A model generated the notes under the pieces. It did no database searches and had not been told where the DNA came from. It saw only the letters and a list, made by a program, of their open reading frames with translations. Positions 12,701-23,499 of a stretch of DNA of 64,000 bases are shown here, in pieces (the stretch's first letter is position 1; each line of letters starts with the position of its first letter). The DNA comes from Polytrichum commune. Taxonomy: Eukaryota > Streptophyta > Polytrichopsida > Polytrichales > Polytrichaceae. The stretch lies in contig OX485805.1 of NCBI GenBank assembly GCA_950295325.1, positions 24,045,501-24,109,500 of the forward strand, written 5' to 3'. The position numbers were made by a program, and so were the translations under genes.

Positions 12701-13107
12701 TCGTTAGGAGTGATTTTTGGAGAATAGTACTCAGAAACTATATCTGATAGCACGTACCAATTTCTTAAAATAGTTAATCACAAAATAGGCAGGACATGAA
12801 GATTCAAACATAATCCAGAAACCCTAAACCACGTACTTTGAGAACACAACATTACCAGACAGGAGAGTCATCTAGCTTATCTTCATCTGCCAATCGTAAG
12901 TCAAAATGTATTGCCACATTGCACCCATCACTCTCTCAACAAGAGAGCTGTCTTTTGATACTACAGGAAGTCATTGTCTCAAATTGCCTTTCACATTTTC
13001 ATGCCCTTCTTCCAAGATCTTGCTTACAGACAGCCCATTCAACTGCTTGAGATTTGGTAATGCTTCTACAATGCTTGCAGGAGTACAATCCCTCCACAAA
13101 TTGTCCA
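9770..13107 (-). pseudogene. Captured TTLL12-like (tubulin-tyrosine ligase-like) gene fragment with introns
   Basis: Consecutive minus-strand exons match the plant TTLL12 family, which has N-terminal leucine-rich motifs and then a TTL ATP-grasp-type domain. In order, 13107 to about 13031 encodes an LRR-like ALPNLKQLNG. 12643-12536 encodes YVMDELGSALRHSDTPNFR. About 12203-12070 encodes GEECTRDYLFGIGEEQQRS. About 11888-11780 is weaker. 11181-11030 encodes EPKDANIIWTHMQI followed by QYVNQFPSEACIVMKHNLA. 10625-10302 encodes NLWIVKPCNMARTIDT and KFDLRYVVLLRSVQPF. 10078-10004 encodes LSEYETHFTVM. About 9830-9772 encodes a weak NHLDTH motif. Most junctions are GT-AG. An in-frame TAG (11145-11147) directly follows HMQI, and the C-terminal end is missing. 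Retained introns show capture from genomic DNA, not from mRNA. Tubulin modification or histone-linked roles of TTLL12 are unlikely to survive here. Confidence 0.85.
10302..10625 (-). pseudogene. TTL-domain exon of the captured TTLL12-like gene
   Basis: This exon has exactly 108 codons, preceded by an acceptor (TGTCAG before GCTTTTGGG) and followed by a donor (TTCTGG|GTAAGT). It starts with PSWLQPTYNMERQL, typical of the family, and keeps the ATP-binding lysine context VKPCNMARTID and the KFDLRYVVLLRS motif, so this exon alone is undamaged. Selection cannot be inferred from a single copy. Confidence 0.85.
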
Positions 13108-13500
13108 CCTGCACTCACATCACTGTGACCTTCAGACTAGCATCTTTCAATTTGCATAATGTGGTCAAGAAGACACACAAATTGGAGTATAATTATCCAA
13201 ATCCGACAGCAAATCTACTCCGTCCTTAAATTTTCCTTCTAAATAGTCCAATTTCCCAGACTCCCTTCTTTTACTCTCTAGCAAAACCTTGTGTTGTGGC
13301 TTGATAAGATCAAAGTATTAAAGAAGACAAACCTGTAATATTTGCAAGGACTTCAATGCCTTCAGTGTTGCCAAAAATGTTGCTGCAGTTGTGTGAGCTT
13401 TGAATGGCCACAAGCTTGGATCCACCGTAGAATAGCAATCTGTTAATTTCGAATGGAGGAAGTAGGCAGCACCAAAGGCAGAACAACCCTGTACACTACC
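13108..13500 (-). pseudogene. Possible upstream LRR exon of the TTLL12-like fragment
   Basis: The minus-strand frame includes LWPFKAHTTAATFLATLKALKSLQILQ-like leucine-rich sequence and ends at a CAG|GTTTGT donor near 13332. TTLL12 proteins start with a few leucine-rich repeats, so this is a reasonable N-terminal exon, but the match is weak. Bases 13108-13317 look intronic. Confidence 0.35.
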
Positions 13501-15735
13501 TAACAAGATCTCAAAAGAAACTGTAATCCAGGGTTAACAGATGAGCTCAACTTACAATATGGCCATGTAGACAAGCAAGAAGCTTTAGTGAAAAAAAAGA
13601 CCAACCTGTTAACGTGATATTTGCAAATGTGCGCAAACATCACTTTGTACATAACCTGCGTTGGCGATGTTGCAGATTGGCGTTTACGGGTGTCTGTGGT
13701 GGCCCCTTTTGGCTTTGTGGCTGAGCATCCGACTCCGGCATGGACATGGGGGTCCATCCCAACTTCTTGTGAGGACGTGCATGCAATTTTCTGTGTGGTG
13801 TATGCCAGAGGATTTGTTGCCTCGACCATGGTAGTCAGTGTCAATTGTGCGAGTCTCAAACTTTGTCGCTTGGGCAATTCCTAGAACGATGTAGATGATG
13901 GCTTGGGTTTACGGGCTTTTGACTTCTTGGGAACACTGAATTTGCACCTCCACCGCCTTCGTGCATTTCAGAACAATTCATATGTATATTTAATATTCAT
14001 GGAAGCACATCGAAAGGTTAACAATCCAAAACTTGGAGAAACCCAATTGCAGAAAGGAAGCAAAACATCGTTGAGGACATGAATCCCCACATACATCTGG
14101 AAGTTATGAAAGGGCCCATGCTGCGACGTGCGGGACTGGAAACAAAAATAAATTTATCATCCACACGCTCCCTCCATGAGGATTGGGGGCAGGTGTTGTA
14201 GCAATTGTCAATGACAAGAACTAAGCTCTTGTGCAACAATCTTGAACGTTACACAAGTATATATGATCCAACACCACCACAAATGCAGCTAGGATATGTG
14301 CAACTCTCCCTTTAATGAAGTTGGAATGTGGCACACACTGGACGAGCACAAAAATACAAGGAAACCCTAATAATTGCAATCCCCATTGCATGCACTATCC
14401 AAAAAACTTGGGAACAGCTGGGATTTTGCGATGCATTTTTGGGCAACATTTGGTGACAGCACAAAGTTGCGCCTCCATAGATTTGTAGAAGACATGAAGC
14501 ATTGGATGGTTGGTCTTTAGGAATTGCGCATTGTCCGTGCGCACGACCTGCCGATGCAAGTCCTCCCACAACCCATAGGGCATGTCCACCTCCCTCCCTC
14601 CCAGTACTGCCACTGGCACATGCTGGAAACATGTATGACTGCAGGGGGGTTTGGTTCGGGTGTAGGCATGTTTGGGTTTTTTGCCTATCCTAGCGAAAAA
14701 TTTGTCCTCTCTCCATGAAAACATGTCATACTAAACCAAGGGGAGGATAGCCGCACGGAGGTCTTGCATATTCATGTCCGTAACAACAATGGTTGCAGGA
14801 TGGGGGGAAGGAATTAGCATTGGTAGAGCAGGGAGAGCCGTTTCAACAGGGACGCTCCCAGAGGACCCCGATGGAGATGGGAAACCCAAGCAGTCCAACA
14901 TTCCCTCCGCCTCCAAAGAAACCTCGTACTCATGGATGACATCTTGCATGGTTTCCAATTGGCTCTGCAATTTGTGGTTCACAAATGCAAGTTGACGGCC
15001 CACAACCACAATCTCACGCTCTATCTGGTCGCCCTCGGAGGTAAACATCACGAAAGGTGGACAACAAATAAGGGTTTGAGGAGGTTGCTTGGATTTGCAC
15101 TCCACATACCCACAATTTCCTCGCACAAGCGGATTTTAATTTGACACAGTCACAACAATGCAAGCATCAACTGCACCTCACACAAAATACTGGAATGGAG
15201 GCTGCCAACCTGCTGGTCCTCCAAAAAATGGCGTCGAAACAAGTTGCACAGGGAAATTTTAAGTATTCAAAATTAGGGTTTGGAGGAGAACAGGTGGATG
15301 TGACAGTGCGGGCAACCATTGACCACATGCCCAATATCCAGTTCGGGCGAACGGAAAGAGAGAACACCCACAACCCAAGAATAACAAAAACCCAGAAATT
15401 GATCCAACCCACATGTTGTGTTTTGCACTTAATAGTAGTTGGAGTCGTTCTTGGACCTTTGCCACGCGTTTGTTGCGCTCGGCCTCGTAGGTGTCTGGCT
15501 GTTGCACATCAAACCCTTCCTCCTGAACGCCCCCACCCTCTTCCACACTCCCTTCCTCCTCTGCGTTCCCCTCCTCCTGCGCGCTACCTCCACAATCCTT
15601 GTTGCACTTTTTGTCCTCCCTTCCTTCTACAAACACTCGTCCATGCCTGGCTTCCTGCCCTTCTGCCTCCCCCTGCCCCTGGTCACAATCACTCCCTCCC
15701 ACCTCTACTCTTCCATCATCTGCATGCTTCAATTC
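13500..15735 (-). other. Unrecognised coding-like region, minus strand, with coiled-coil potential
   Basis: Several minus-strand frames look exon-like. 15732 to about 15430 has a very acidic, glycine- and glutamate-rich stretch followed by YEAERNKRVAKVQERLQLL. 15126-14731 contains a heptad-like segment (EREIVVVGRQLAFVNHKLQ onward through QDVIHEYEVSLEAEG), then a proline-rich tail. 14724-14395 and 13877 to about 13640 are further open stretches, the last ending at a CAG|GTTATG donor. The motif YE..R.KR...V..RL..L resembles coiled-coil segments in many plant nuclear proteins. It could be a TNPA-like accessory protein of the CACTA element or another captured host gene. I cannot name it, and the plus-strand frames over the same DNA are equally open in places. 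Confidence 0.35.
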
Positions 15736-18104
15736 GCATTGCCCTCTTCCTTCGATGCACTGGAATATAGGCTACGAGGAGCCAGCGCCCAGAAACTCGA
15801 CCTCTCCACTCTCCTGGACAACTCCAACGCCAACATCCCGCAATAATTTGGCACGCTCAAAGAATCCCAAGTAGGCAGGCGTGGAGGACTTCTCCATGCG
15901 AGGGAAGGATTATACGAATACAACACACGAACCTGCGCACATACAATACCCTAGCTGAGCACATGGGCGAGGTGGGTGCCACAGTCACCGGGTTTGGTGA
16001 TTGTCACCAACATTGGGAACTGTGTAGGCGGACAACACATCTCAAGTACGTGCAGCATGCGAAGCATCTGATCATGTTCCTAGTTCTTTGCCAATAACAC
16101 AATGATGTTTGGACATTATTGTGCAAATTATCTCATGGTACATTTTGTGCGTTCAAAGCGATTTTGCTTGCATTGGCCACAATTTAATGATTTGAGCATA
16201 TGTGGACTCATTATCACACCACATAGGTGTGGTTGAAGTGGGTAGTCACCATGCTTGCGGATTCAACAATGTTTACAAACAACCAACAGCCATGAAATTA
16301 TCCAACACTCCCATTTGGACATAGGCATGTCTCTGCATATAAACATACATGTCTCAATTGAATTTTGGCGGGCTCTCTGACACAATGCATTGGAATTGTC
16401 GCAGAAGTAGTAGCCACATATAAAAACCCAACACAAAGACCGAGCTACCAACATGGGAGATTCGGCGCCTCGAGGTGACCTGCACAATCCTATACGTGTC
16501 GCAATGCGGGATAAGAAGTTATGGCGTCGAGAGAAGGCCATGTATGCAGAACACCGCATATGCATATGCATTACATTTTCCAGAAAATACATCACGGTGG
16601 CTGTATGAAAGCATGTCGTGTAGTTAGGTCTTAGGTTCGGGTTCCAATTGAGAAAACCACACATGGAAGACTAAATGAGTGTCAGATTGAATTGTAGATA
16701 ATCGCAATTAGGCTCATTGATAGACCACAATGGTTACCAATCCACCAATAAAGAAGACATTCTTATAAGAGATGATTTCTTAAGTGTTTACAGGAGTTAA
16801 TTGTCCTACAGTGGATGAATGGGAGGACACTCAATGCAGTACGCGCAACAGGGTAGTCTCTCTTCTCACAACCCAACCCAAGTAATTCTAATGTGCACAG
16901 TATAAAATCACAACACAGAGAGTCTCGGCTCAAGCATAGACTTTTGTGAACCAAGTATGAAGTACCCGAACCAAGTTTATCATAATGATAATAATACTAA
17001 AACCATCACCATCATAATCAAAACTAATATCAAAACCTATATTTATTAATAGCTCAGGAAGAGGGGCAGACGCCGGATGGTTGGTACAAATTTCCTGCCA
17101 TTAAACACGCTAGCAGCACCAAGTCATGTATAACGCATTCAACGGGAATCGAACTTGGAACGCCTTAAAACTAACATCCTCCCCCAACCATCCGAGGAAA
17201 CCATGACTTGGCAAACACCAACAACACAAAAACACACCTTATACCACAAACGTAACAGTATTTTTGGCTGATAGCTGCACCAGGCTATCCTTATATTACT
17301 TCTGGCTACTGTAGTGTCCATCCTCGGAAGGGGAGAGTAGTATTGTCCCAACTTCCCTTTGTCATGTGGGCATCAGGTCATTGGCATTACGAACGGACAC
17401 TTTATTCACGCCGGCCCCTGCTAAAGGGACCGGAGTTTCTATCTATCTATCTACCCGAACCAAGGCCAAAACCACAGGTTAGCATGAGCAACCACATCAC
17501 ATATACATTCATCCTCAAAATGAAAAGTCAACACCTAGTTTCTTATATGAGATTGCATAAAATATCCTTAAAATGATTATACTTGTGTTGATTTAGGAAT
17601 TCGACCAAAAGTTTGTAACTAATAACAAGAACTACGAACGGCCTAAGCGATTGGGAACCTAAGCTACCGAGCGGAAATGCCAGTCACCAGAGCCTCACAC
17701 AAGTGGTGCCATAGTCTTAGTAACCCAGTAACCAGTCATAAGTGCCCAAGTATCAAGTTCCAATAGGCCATACCGAGGCAGTCCATAGTCTGAGTACGAA
17801 GTCAAAGTCCAAGTATATTCAACATGATGAGGGTGCACTATGATATCTGTGCACAGAAATTGCTATGGTACCACTACATCTCAGTGTGGTGATTATTTTA
17901 TTTTGGTATGTAGAGTTTGTTCGGTGGCATTGATGGTTCCTTGCAAAATTTTAACCTTTTTATCTTGTCATCGCCAGGTATTGTGTTTTTTCCATCATTT
18001 TTGGTTGCTATCTTTTGACTACAGACAATATTGCCTTCATCTTAGTGTGCCAGGAGCACATTTTTCTGGAGGATTGCAGATCGCAAGTGAGTTTGTCAAT
18101 GCAG
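15736..18104. other. CACTA interior, no recognisable gene
   Basis: Open frames up to 133 codons (16263-16664, minus) are cysteine- and histidine-rich and match nothing I know. Near 17140-17210 the minus strand has a B-box-like AGTTCGATTCCC and a GGTTGGGGGAGG word, and a (TATC)4 run lies near 17441-17458. These could be the ends of a SINE, but the evidence is thin. The last 200 bases, rich in T with an acceptor-like TTTGTCAATGCAG, look like the intron preceding the RED/IK exon. Confidence 0.5.
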
Positions 18105-18340
18105 AGCTGCAAGAGCAAACACACTTGATGACTGAAGAGGAGGAAGACAGGGGTTTGGGATATGTCTTCAAGCGTGATGAGCAACGGCTGCAGCAACGCA
18201 GGGAGCGTGTTGATCGTGAGAAGGATACCGATGTCATCTCAGATAGTCACTTTGAGTGCTATCCAAGGCACACACATTACAACCATGAGATTATGGATAG
18301 CGATGAAGATGAAGACTTGACAAAGATGGATATGGGTGGC
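18105..18340 (+). pseudogene. Captured RED/IK spliceosomal protein exon
   Basis: The translation contains MTEEEEDRGLGYVFKRDEQR followed by the most diagnostic stretch HEIMDSDEDEDLTKMDMG, preceded by ECYP. Plant RED/IK proteins (B-complex splicing factors) have an ECYPGYQEYN, a VDSD acidic and a LSKMDMGG motif in the same order just before their C-terminal RWDFETEEEW segment. The acceptor is probably the AG at 18103-18104. The coding match stops at MDMG, near a GGTGGC that could be a poor donor, and the following C-terminal segment is not found. It lies on the plus strand, opposite to the TTLL12 fragment, so the element carries pieces of at least two unrelated genes. It is a fragment and not expected to make functional RED. 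Confidence 0.8.
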
Positions 18341-20640
18341 TGGGTTAGATTCACTCCCTTTCTTTTTGTTGTAGATACTTGCGCAAATTGCAAGTAGAAG
18401 ATGGAGCCTCTAGTGGATGCTTTGATGTTATTCTAGTTGTTAAGGTGCCTGGCTGTTTGGATAGCTTTCAGTAAGTCTGAGATTGCTTCTTCCAACAAGC
18501 CAAAGGAAGGAAGTGCGAACGACATGCATGTAAGGAGTGGCATGTACTTCAAACGAGCGTGAAACATATATACATGTACTTGTGCGGATGTCCGCAATGA
18601 ACTCATAGAAACCACTCGCATCTTAAAGGTTAATGGCATGGCAATCCATATATACAAGATGACGCACACACACATGGTCAACATAGAAAGTACATTACAA
18701 ATGCGATGGTCACCGAACAATCCATTTACATCGAGAAGTGGTGGTGTGTGATGCATCGCAGACCAGAAATCTGGGAAGGCCTATTCCATCACCGTCAGGA
18801 TCATTACCCAAAAAAAATGTGCAAAAATGCTTCCAAGACCAAAAGGGGTTATTCTATGTCGCACATCAATTCACAATCACCGACAAGAACGGTTTGATGG
18901 CCATATGAATCCCCAAAGTCCGCATCATAGAGGTCTCTCCCAGACGACAAACAAGTGTAGTTTTCCAAAACATGTCCGACCACCCATGTCTGCGCACATG
19001 TGGCCAACACAGTCTAGTTCACACCCACAAGTTTCTTGGAGGGTATTCTGATTGCCACTAATTCCCTGCTCGCAGATCCGTAGAACTCCCCCCACATAGG
19101 ATATGCTGCATTGTTTCCGCCACCCCATGGGCGTGTCCCATGTGCATGGCTGAGCATAGGTGCACAACAACCATCGGGCGCAACAAATTCGGGGGATGGG
19201 CAACCACTCCCTTGCAACCCTGGCGATGGTGCGTGTGCAACAGCTAGTTGTTTTACGAAGCAAGCAGGTGGTAGCGATCCCAACATTTGTAGGGACCCGG
19301 AGGAATTCCCTCCGTTGTTGTATTCATTCCCCCCCTCGACATCCAACACAGGAGATAGAGCAACGGCTTGCACACCCGGAATTTTTGCACATGTCGGCTG
19401 CAGTAAGGGGGCCTCCAATATTTGCTGGACAGACTCGTTGACATGTGCCAACGAGCCTTGGATGGGCTGCACATCACTTTGGGCACACCCGCTCCCCTCA
19501 CCCAACAGCAATGGACGTCCTTGCCGAGGGAGTTCCAAGCATCCAGACTTGATATCCGTGGACATGCTGGGTGGGAAGCCTCCAATGTGTGCCTCCATTG
19601 TGTGCCCATCACATTGCAGTGGCCGCGGGCCGCAATGCACAACACGTGCAACATGTGTATTTGTCTTGGTGCAATTGGTATCCCCTACAATGGCGTGTTG
19701 AACACCAAGGCTGGTATTGTGTGTTGATATTCCTGCACGAGCGCGTCGCGGGGAATTGGCTGCCCATCCCGCATATGACGGCTTTAAAGACACATTGGCC
19801 TAGTTGAAACGTCGTTTTTTGCGAGGAATTTCTTGTGCCAAGGGCACGACGAGCGGCGATGCATTTGATCGACCAGAAGGTTATGCGAGGATGGGAGGAG
19901 CTGGATGACACATGATTCGCCGCAAATTATTAATCCGACAACGGTGTACGGACGGATGTGCCGTGTAACAATGACTAACAACCAGGAAAACCACCTATTA
20001 TGATGGTGTAAAGATGCCAAAGTTGTTTCATGGAAGTGAACGCGGGTATGGAACATGTGCAAATTCACACGTACCTAAACTGCCGCAAAACATGAAAGTA
20101 CATGACCCACACCGCAAACAAAAAAATCCCACGGTTCAATTATGAAGTGAGGTTGCAGCGTGCCCACATAAATAGCACTAAACACAAGAAACCCCACCTG
20201 TATTGGCCGCACGCCCAGGTGGCTCGATTCCACACATGCCGCTAAGGGAAACAATTGTGCGTGCGACCTCTGTGTTTGCAGGGAACGCACCCAAACCGCG
20301 GACACGCACATGCACCCTGGCTCTCAATGTTGAGGAGGTGGATTGCGGATGTGAGTCCACCGCATGTTCATGGCGTTTGCGGTTACTGGGAGGGTTGCGG
20401 TCGTCAGCTCCCATTGTGGTTGGTCTGGACCAACAAATTTGAGGCAAATCTGGTCACAAATAAAGCTTCTACGTGTGAATTAAGGCAAATGTTGTTGCCT
20501 CCCACCATAGGGTTTCGTTTGGAACAATACTTCATGTTTGTGCAGAAGCTCGTTCATCTGGGACAATCGGGTTGCTGTTGGGTAGCAGACACCCTGGGAG
20601 AGTACAAACCCATGAAAGGAAAAGACAAGAAATGACCAAA
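18341..20640. other. CACTA interior with a 259-codon minus-strand open frame
   Basis: The minus-strand frame 19793-19014 starts with ATG and stays open for 259 codons. It is rich in glycine, proline, serine and cysteine. I recognise no domain, and the other frames over the same GC-richer DNA are also long (for example 196 codons on the plus strand at 19111-19701), so openness alone is not evidence of a gene. It could be the first exon of an element-encoded protein read together with 15735-13500. The rest of the stretch shows nothing I can support. Confidence 0.3.
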
Positions 20641-20996
20641 ATAAGAGTGGCCCGGGGGGCGCCATTGACATCCAACATGGGTGCCAAGCCAACCAATACG
20701 GGTGACAACCACCCACATACGGTGGCCACCCTCTGAAGTGCATTATGCAACCCATGAACGCCAACCCCTTTGCAACCCTTTGCCCAAAACCCAAACCCGA
20801 AACCCAAAAACCGCTACCCAAGGGCTACCCAAAGGGTGGCGGTCACCCGATTGGGTAGACATGGTAACCGTCACCCATGTCAACCAGGTCACACCCAACA
20901 TTTACCGACATGTACCCAAACTGCAGCCGCGGCGGCAGTCAGACTGCGGGTTACAGATAGAATGGCAGTGGACACAAACCCTGCCAGCACCGCAGG
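20641..20996 (-). repeat. CACTA right subterminal region
   Basis: Dense ACCCA / TGGGT words (for example CCCAAACCCGAAACCCAAAA, and GGCTACCC repeated) mirror the left subterminal zone in inverted orientation. These are the expected binding-site clusters of a CACTA TNPA-like protein. Confidence 0.75.
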
Positions 20997-21029
20997 GGAG
21001 GGTTGATTTGGACACGATTCCTTCTAGTG
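20997..21029 (-). repeat. CACTA right terminal inverted repeat
   Basis: It ends GATTCCTTCTAGTG, is followed by target duplication ATA (21030-21032), and is the inverse of 8506-8538 with one mismatch. Confidence 0.95.
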
Positions 21030-21263
21030 ATATGAGTTTTTTCTTGCTTCCAACCAATGTGAGTTTTTCTTGCTTTTCAACCAAAACTATTTTGAGCAAT
21101 TCCCTTTGAATCACATGCTTTTAGCCCTGTCTGTTTTTCAACAGACTTGACACTTCTTCATCGAAATGCTCGTTTATGGCTTCAGAGTTTCATTGACCAC
21201 TTCTGCACTAATGGAGGGAATCTTTTTGATGAGCGTGGTTTAAAATCAGAGCTTTGAGGTTTT

Positions 21264-21584
21264 TTGGATACGCTTCATATTTCATGTGGTGGTCTTAAAA
21301 TGCACCAAGCTTGGATGGTTTATTCTTCCAATTTGGACTTTGTTGGAAGATATCCTCATATGACAAAGTTGTGGCAAGTTGTTCTTGTAATTCCTGCTAG
21401 TACAGCTTCTTGTGAGAGAGGATTTTCTACTCAAAATCATATTAAATCTACTTTACGGTGTAGTTTGGTATTAGAGACTTTGGAAGCACAAATGAGAGTT
21501 GCAATGGCAAAAATCCCCATAGAGGCCATTGACTTTGAACAAGTATGGGTAAAGTGGTGTGCTATGAAAGGCCGCCGCTTGTAG
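21264..21584 (+). pseudogene. hAT transposase C-terminal dimerisation domain (remnant)
   Basis: The frame reads KLWQVVLVIPASTASCERGF followed by STQNHIKSTLR, then a leucine- and methionine-rich helix. VxPxSxASxERxFS and the downstream K..LR are the hallmark of the hAT C-terminal dimerisation domain. Only about 106 codons remain. The BED finger and the RNase-H-fold catalytic region are not visible between 21030 and 21264, where all frames are broken. The remnant lies just inside the right hAT end, as expected. It cannot supply transposase. Confidence 0.88.
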
Positions 21585-21715
21585 GTTTGATTTGCATTGC
21601 AAGTTGTGATATGTAGTGATTTTTTTGATTTTTAATTGAAGTTTTGAAATGATATTATATATTTTTCAAAATTGTAGCTATTTTGACAAAAAAAAAATTT
21701 TAAGAGAAATTTATG

Positions 21716-21800
21716 AGGACACCCAAAAATTGGAGCAGGGTGTCCTTGGGACACCCAAAATTTGGGACAGGGTGTCCCTTGGAAATTTGGCTAGGGTGTC
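21716..21800 (+). repeat. hAT right subterminal repeats
   Basis: GGACACCC and GGGTGTCC occur several times next to the right terminal repeat, in mirror arrangement to the left end. Confidence 0.75.
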
Positions 21801-21814
21801 AAATTTATGGCCTG
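21791..21814 (-). repeat. hAT right terminal inverted repeat
   Basis: The complement begins CAGGCCATAAATTTGACACC. It is followed by GATCTCAG at 21815-21822, identical to the octamer before the left end. Confidence 0.93.
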
Positions 21815-22117
21815 GATCTCAGATTCAAATCGAACCGAACACACTTATGTCTTAATCCAAAACCCTAAAATAAGTTTCGATGTTGGCTTATTTACAAATT
21901 TTGGGTCATTGCGACTGGATTGAAAACAGATGTGGATCTTCATCCAATTACGGTTTTCATGCATTTATGACTGGATTAAAAATAGGTCTGGATTTCGTGC
22001 TCTTTACGACCGGATTGAAAATAGGTGTTGGATACAAAGGGAACCGGCTACGTAGGAGCGACTGATAGTACAAGAGGAGTAACAGATGTATATATGAACA
22101 AATAGTTTTGTTGATAT

Positions 22118-22738
22118 TAGAGTTATCCGTAAAGTGAGCTGAAGAGAGGGTTTTGGGCCTGGATTTGAGAAAATTGTGTGACAGGCCCTAAAAGTGGAGC
22201 AGGTGTCTATAGCTATAAAAAAACACATGCACAAATCTTTTGAGGGACCGGAAATGGTGAAAAAAAAAATTTGCTCCTGTGTTGCGAGCGCGCCCCGGGA
22301 ATTTAGGGTCGCTTTGTCAGACCAACTAGTTATTTAGTAAGTAAAGTACCGGTTACCAACCAACTAGTTATTTAGTAAGTAGAGTAAGGGTAACCAAATA
22401 GGTAGTTAGTAAGTAGGCCTACCTAGCTGCCTAGCCACTAGGCCCGACACCACCCTAAAGCCGGCCTCCCCGAAAAAAGACATGAGGTGGCAAGCATCTC
22501 CCCGGCCCCCACCTACCTTGGTGGCAAGCACCACCAAGGCACGCATGACGGCCTCAACCACGAATAGGCGGACCCTGATTCTCTCATCCAAAAACAAGCA
22601 GACCAGCTCTGACCCTAAACCCAAGCCTTGTGTATTATGCCCCGGAATTCAAGAGCCTTACTTTGCGTTTCCATGGGTTTGTGTGAATAGTGCACTCATA
22701 ATTTGTCAAAACACAAGCTTACTTTACGGATAACTCTA
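22118..22738 (+). mobile_element. Non-autonomous TIR element, unit 2 only
   Basis: The ends carry inverted repeats of about 22 bp (TAGAGTTATCCGTAAAGTGAG on the left and its near-complement ending GGATAACTCTA on the right). A TA dinucleotide at each border could be a target duplication. Unit 3 lacks it (junction near 36593), although it also lacks a few flanking bases, so the empty site is not exact. The interior has no transposase but contains a direct repeat of ACCAACTAGTTATTTAGTAA (22322 and 22361). Superfamily unassigned. Confidence 0.6.
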
Positions 22739-23242
22739 TTACTATCATGTAATAAAGCTGCTGACAGTAATCTCTTTGTATTATTATTATATTAGGGTTC
22801 TGAAAGGCGTAGCATTAGCAGATGCGATGTGTTTGGTATATGAGTATATGTTTCATAGTAGACTATGATGTGGTATTCCGTTTTTGCTGTGGTTTAGTGT
22901 GTGATGCAAGATAATGGTTTGAAAGAAGAATAACATTGGGTCATGTTGGATGAGCAGTGCTATGGCATGAACTCTATTATAATGTACGACACGAGAAAAG
23001 TATCAGTTTCATGTACTGGTGCATAAATTGGGATTAGACATGAGGTTGTGTTGAATACACACTGCTATGGACCAGAAAAAAGAGTATTGATTAGGACATA
23101 TTTAGGATTTTGATGAAAAAGTGTGGATGTATTCGATGCATTGGTAGATGGATCTATTCATGGTGGATGAGATGAATTCATGAGTTAATTGGATGGTTTC
23201 GCAATGCACGCAGAAGGGGATGAAGGAAAAGAGAAGTAAATT

Positions 23243-23361
23243 GGATGCAGCACCAGGACTTCCCGGGAGGTCACCCATCCCAGTACTATTCCGGCCCAAA
23301 GGCGCTTAACTTCAGAGTTCTGATGGGATCTGGTGTAGTAGCCTTGGTATGACCGCATCAC
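23243..23361 (-). rRNA. 5S ribosomal RNA (unit 2)
   Basis: The minus strand gives a 119-nt 5S sequence with the plant core AGATCCCATCAGAACTCTGA, the internal control region around AGTTAAGCGCCTTTGGGCCG, and the 3' part GGGATGGGTGACCTCCCGGG. T-rich sequence (CTCTTTTCC) follows about 15 bases after the 3' end and could terminate Pol III. It differs from the unit 3 copy at about three positions. It is a solitary gene within a 14-kb unit, not part of a classical 5S tandem array, so expression is uncertain. Confidence 0.93.
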
Positions 23362-23499
23362 GATGGAGTGGAGAGCGCAGATGGTAGTTATATTGGTGCT
23401 ATTCCGTAGGGGAGCCTTCAAGAAAACCGTGTACAAGGAATGGTTAGAAAACTTTTACTCCCATCCAAAGAAGGTGTCTATCTCATTGAAAGACTCTAT

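Larger units (their letters stand above)
8506..21029 (+). mobile_element. CACTA (En/Spm-type) transposon with captured gene fragments
   Basis: The 12,524-bp element has 33-bp terminal inverted repeats that differ at one position and begin CACTAGAAGGAATC. It is flanked by the 3-bp target duplication ATA (8503-8505 and 21030-21032). Both subterminal zones are full of TGGGT / ACCCA words, as is typical of CACTA elements. I see no DDE transposase of the TNPD type. Instead it contains intron-bearing fragments of a TTLL12-like gene on the minus strand and a RED/IK exon on the plus strand, together with unrecognised coding-like DNA. It is therefore a gene-capturing, probably non-autonomous 'Pack-CACTA'. 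Confidence 0.93.
7946..21814 (+). mobile_element. hAT transposon carrying a nested CACTA element
   Basis: The ends are imperfect 24-bp terminal inverted repeats, beginning CAGGGCATAAAATTG on the left and CAGGCCATAAATTTG in the reverse complement of the right, with 21 of 24 matching. The element is flanked by an 8-bp target duplication GATCTCAG (7938-7945 and 21815-21822). The paralogous site in unit 3 (about 36317) is empty and reads straight through, with one G for A, which proves insertion. CAGGG ends, an 8-bp duplication and a C-terminal hAT dimerisation domain at 21264-21584 define the superfamily. Without the nested element it is only about 1.35 kb, so the transposase is mostly deleted and the element is non-autonomous. 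Confidence 0.93.

Noticed and set aside
15141-15846. 209- and 135-codon plus-strand frames
   Set aside because: They are antisense to an acidic, coiled-coil-like minus-strand frame and have the leucine/proline/cysteine-rich composition of a reverse translation.
17139-17210. Possible tRNA gene on the minus strand near GTTCGATTCCC
   Set aside because: The T-arm stem does not pair and no acceptor stem or anticodon arm can be drawn. At most a SINE fragment.
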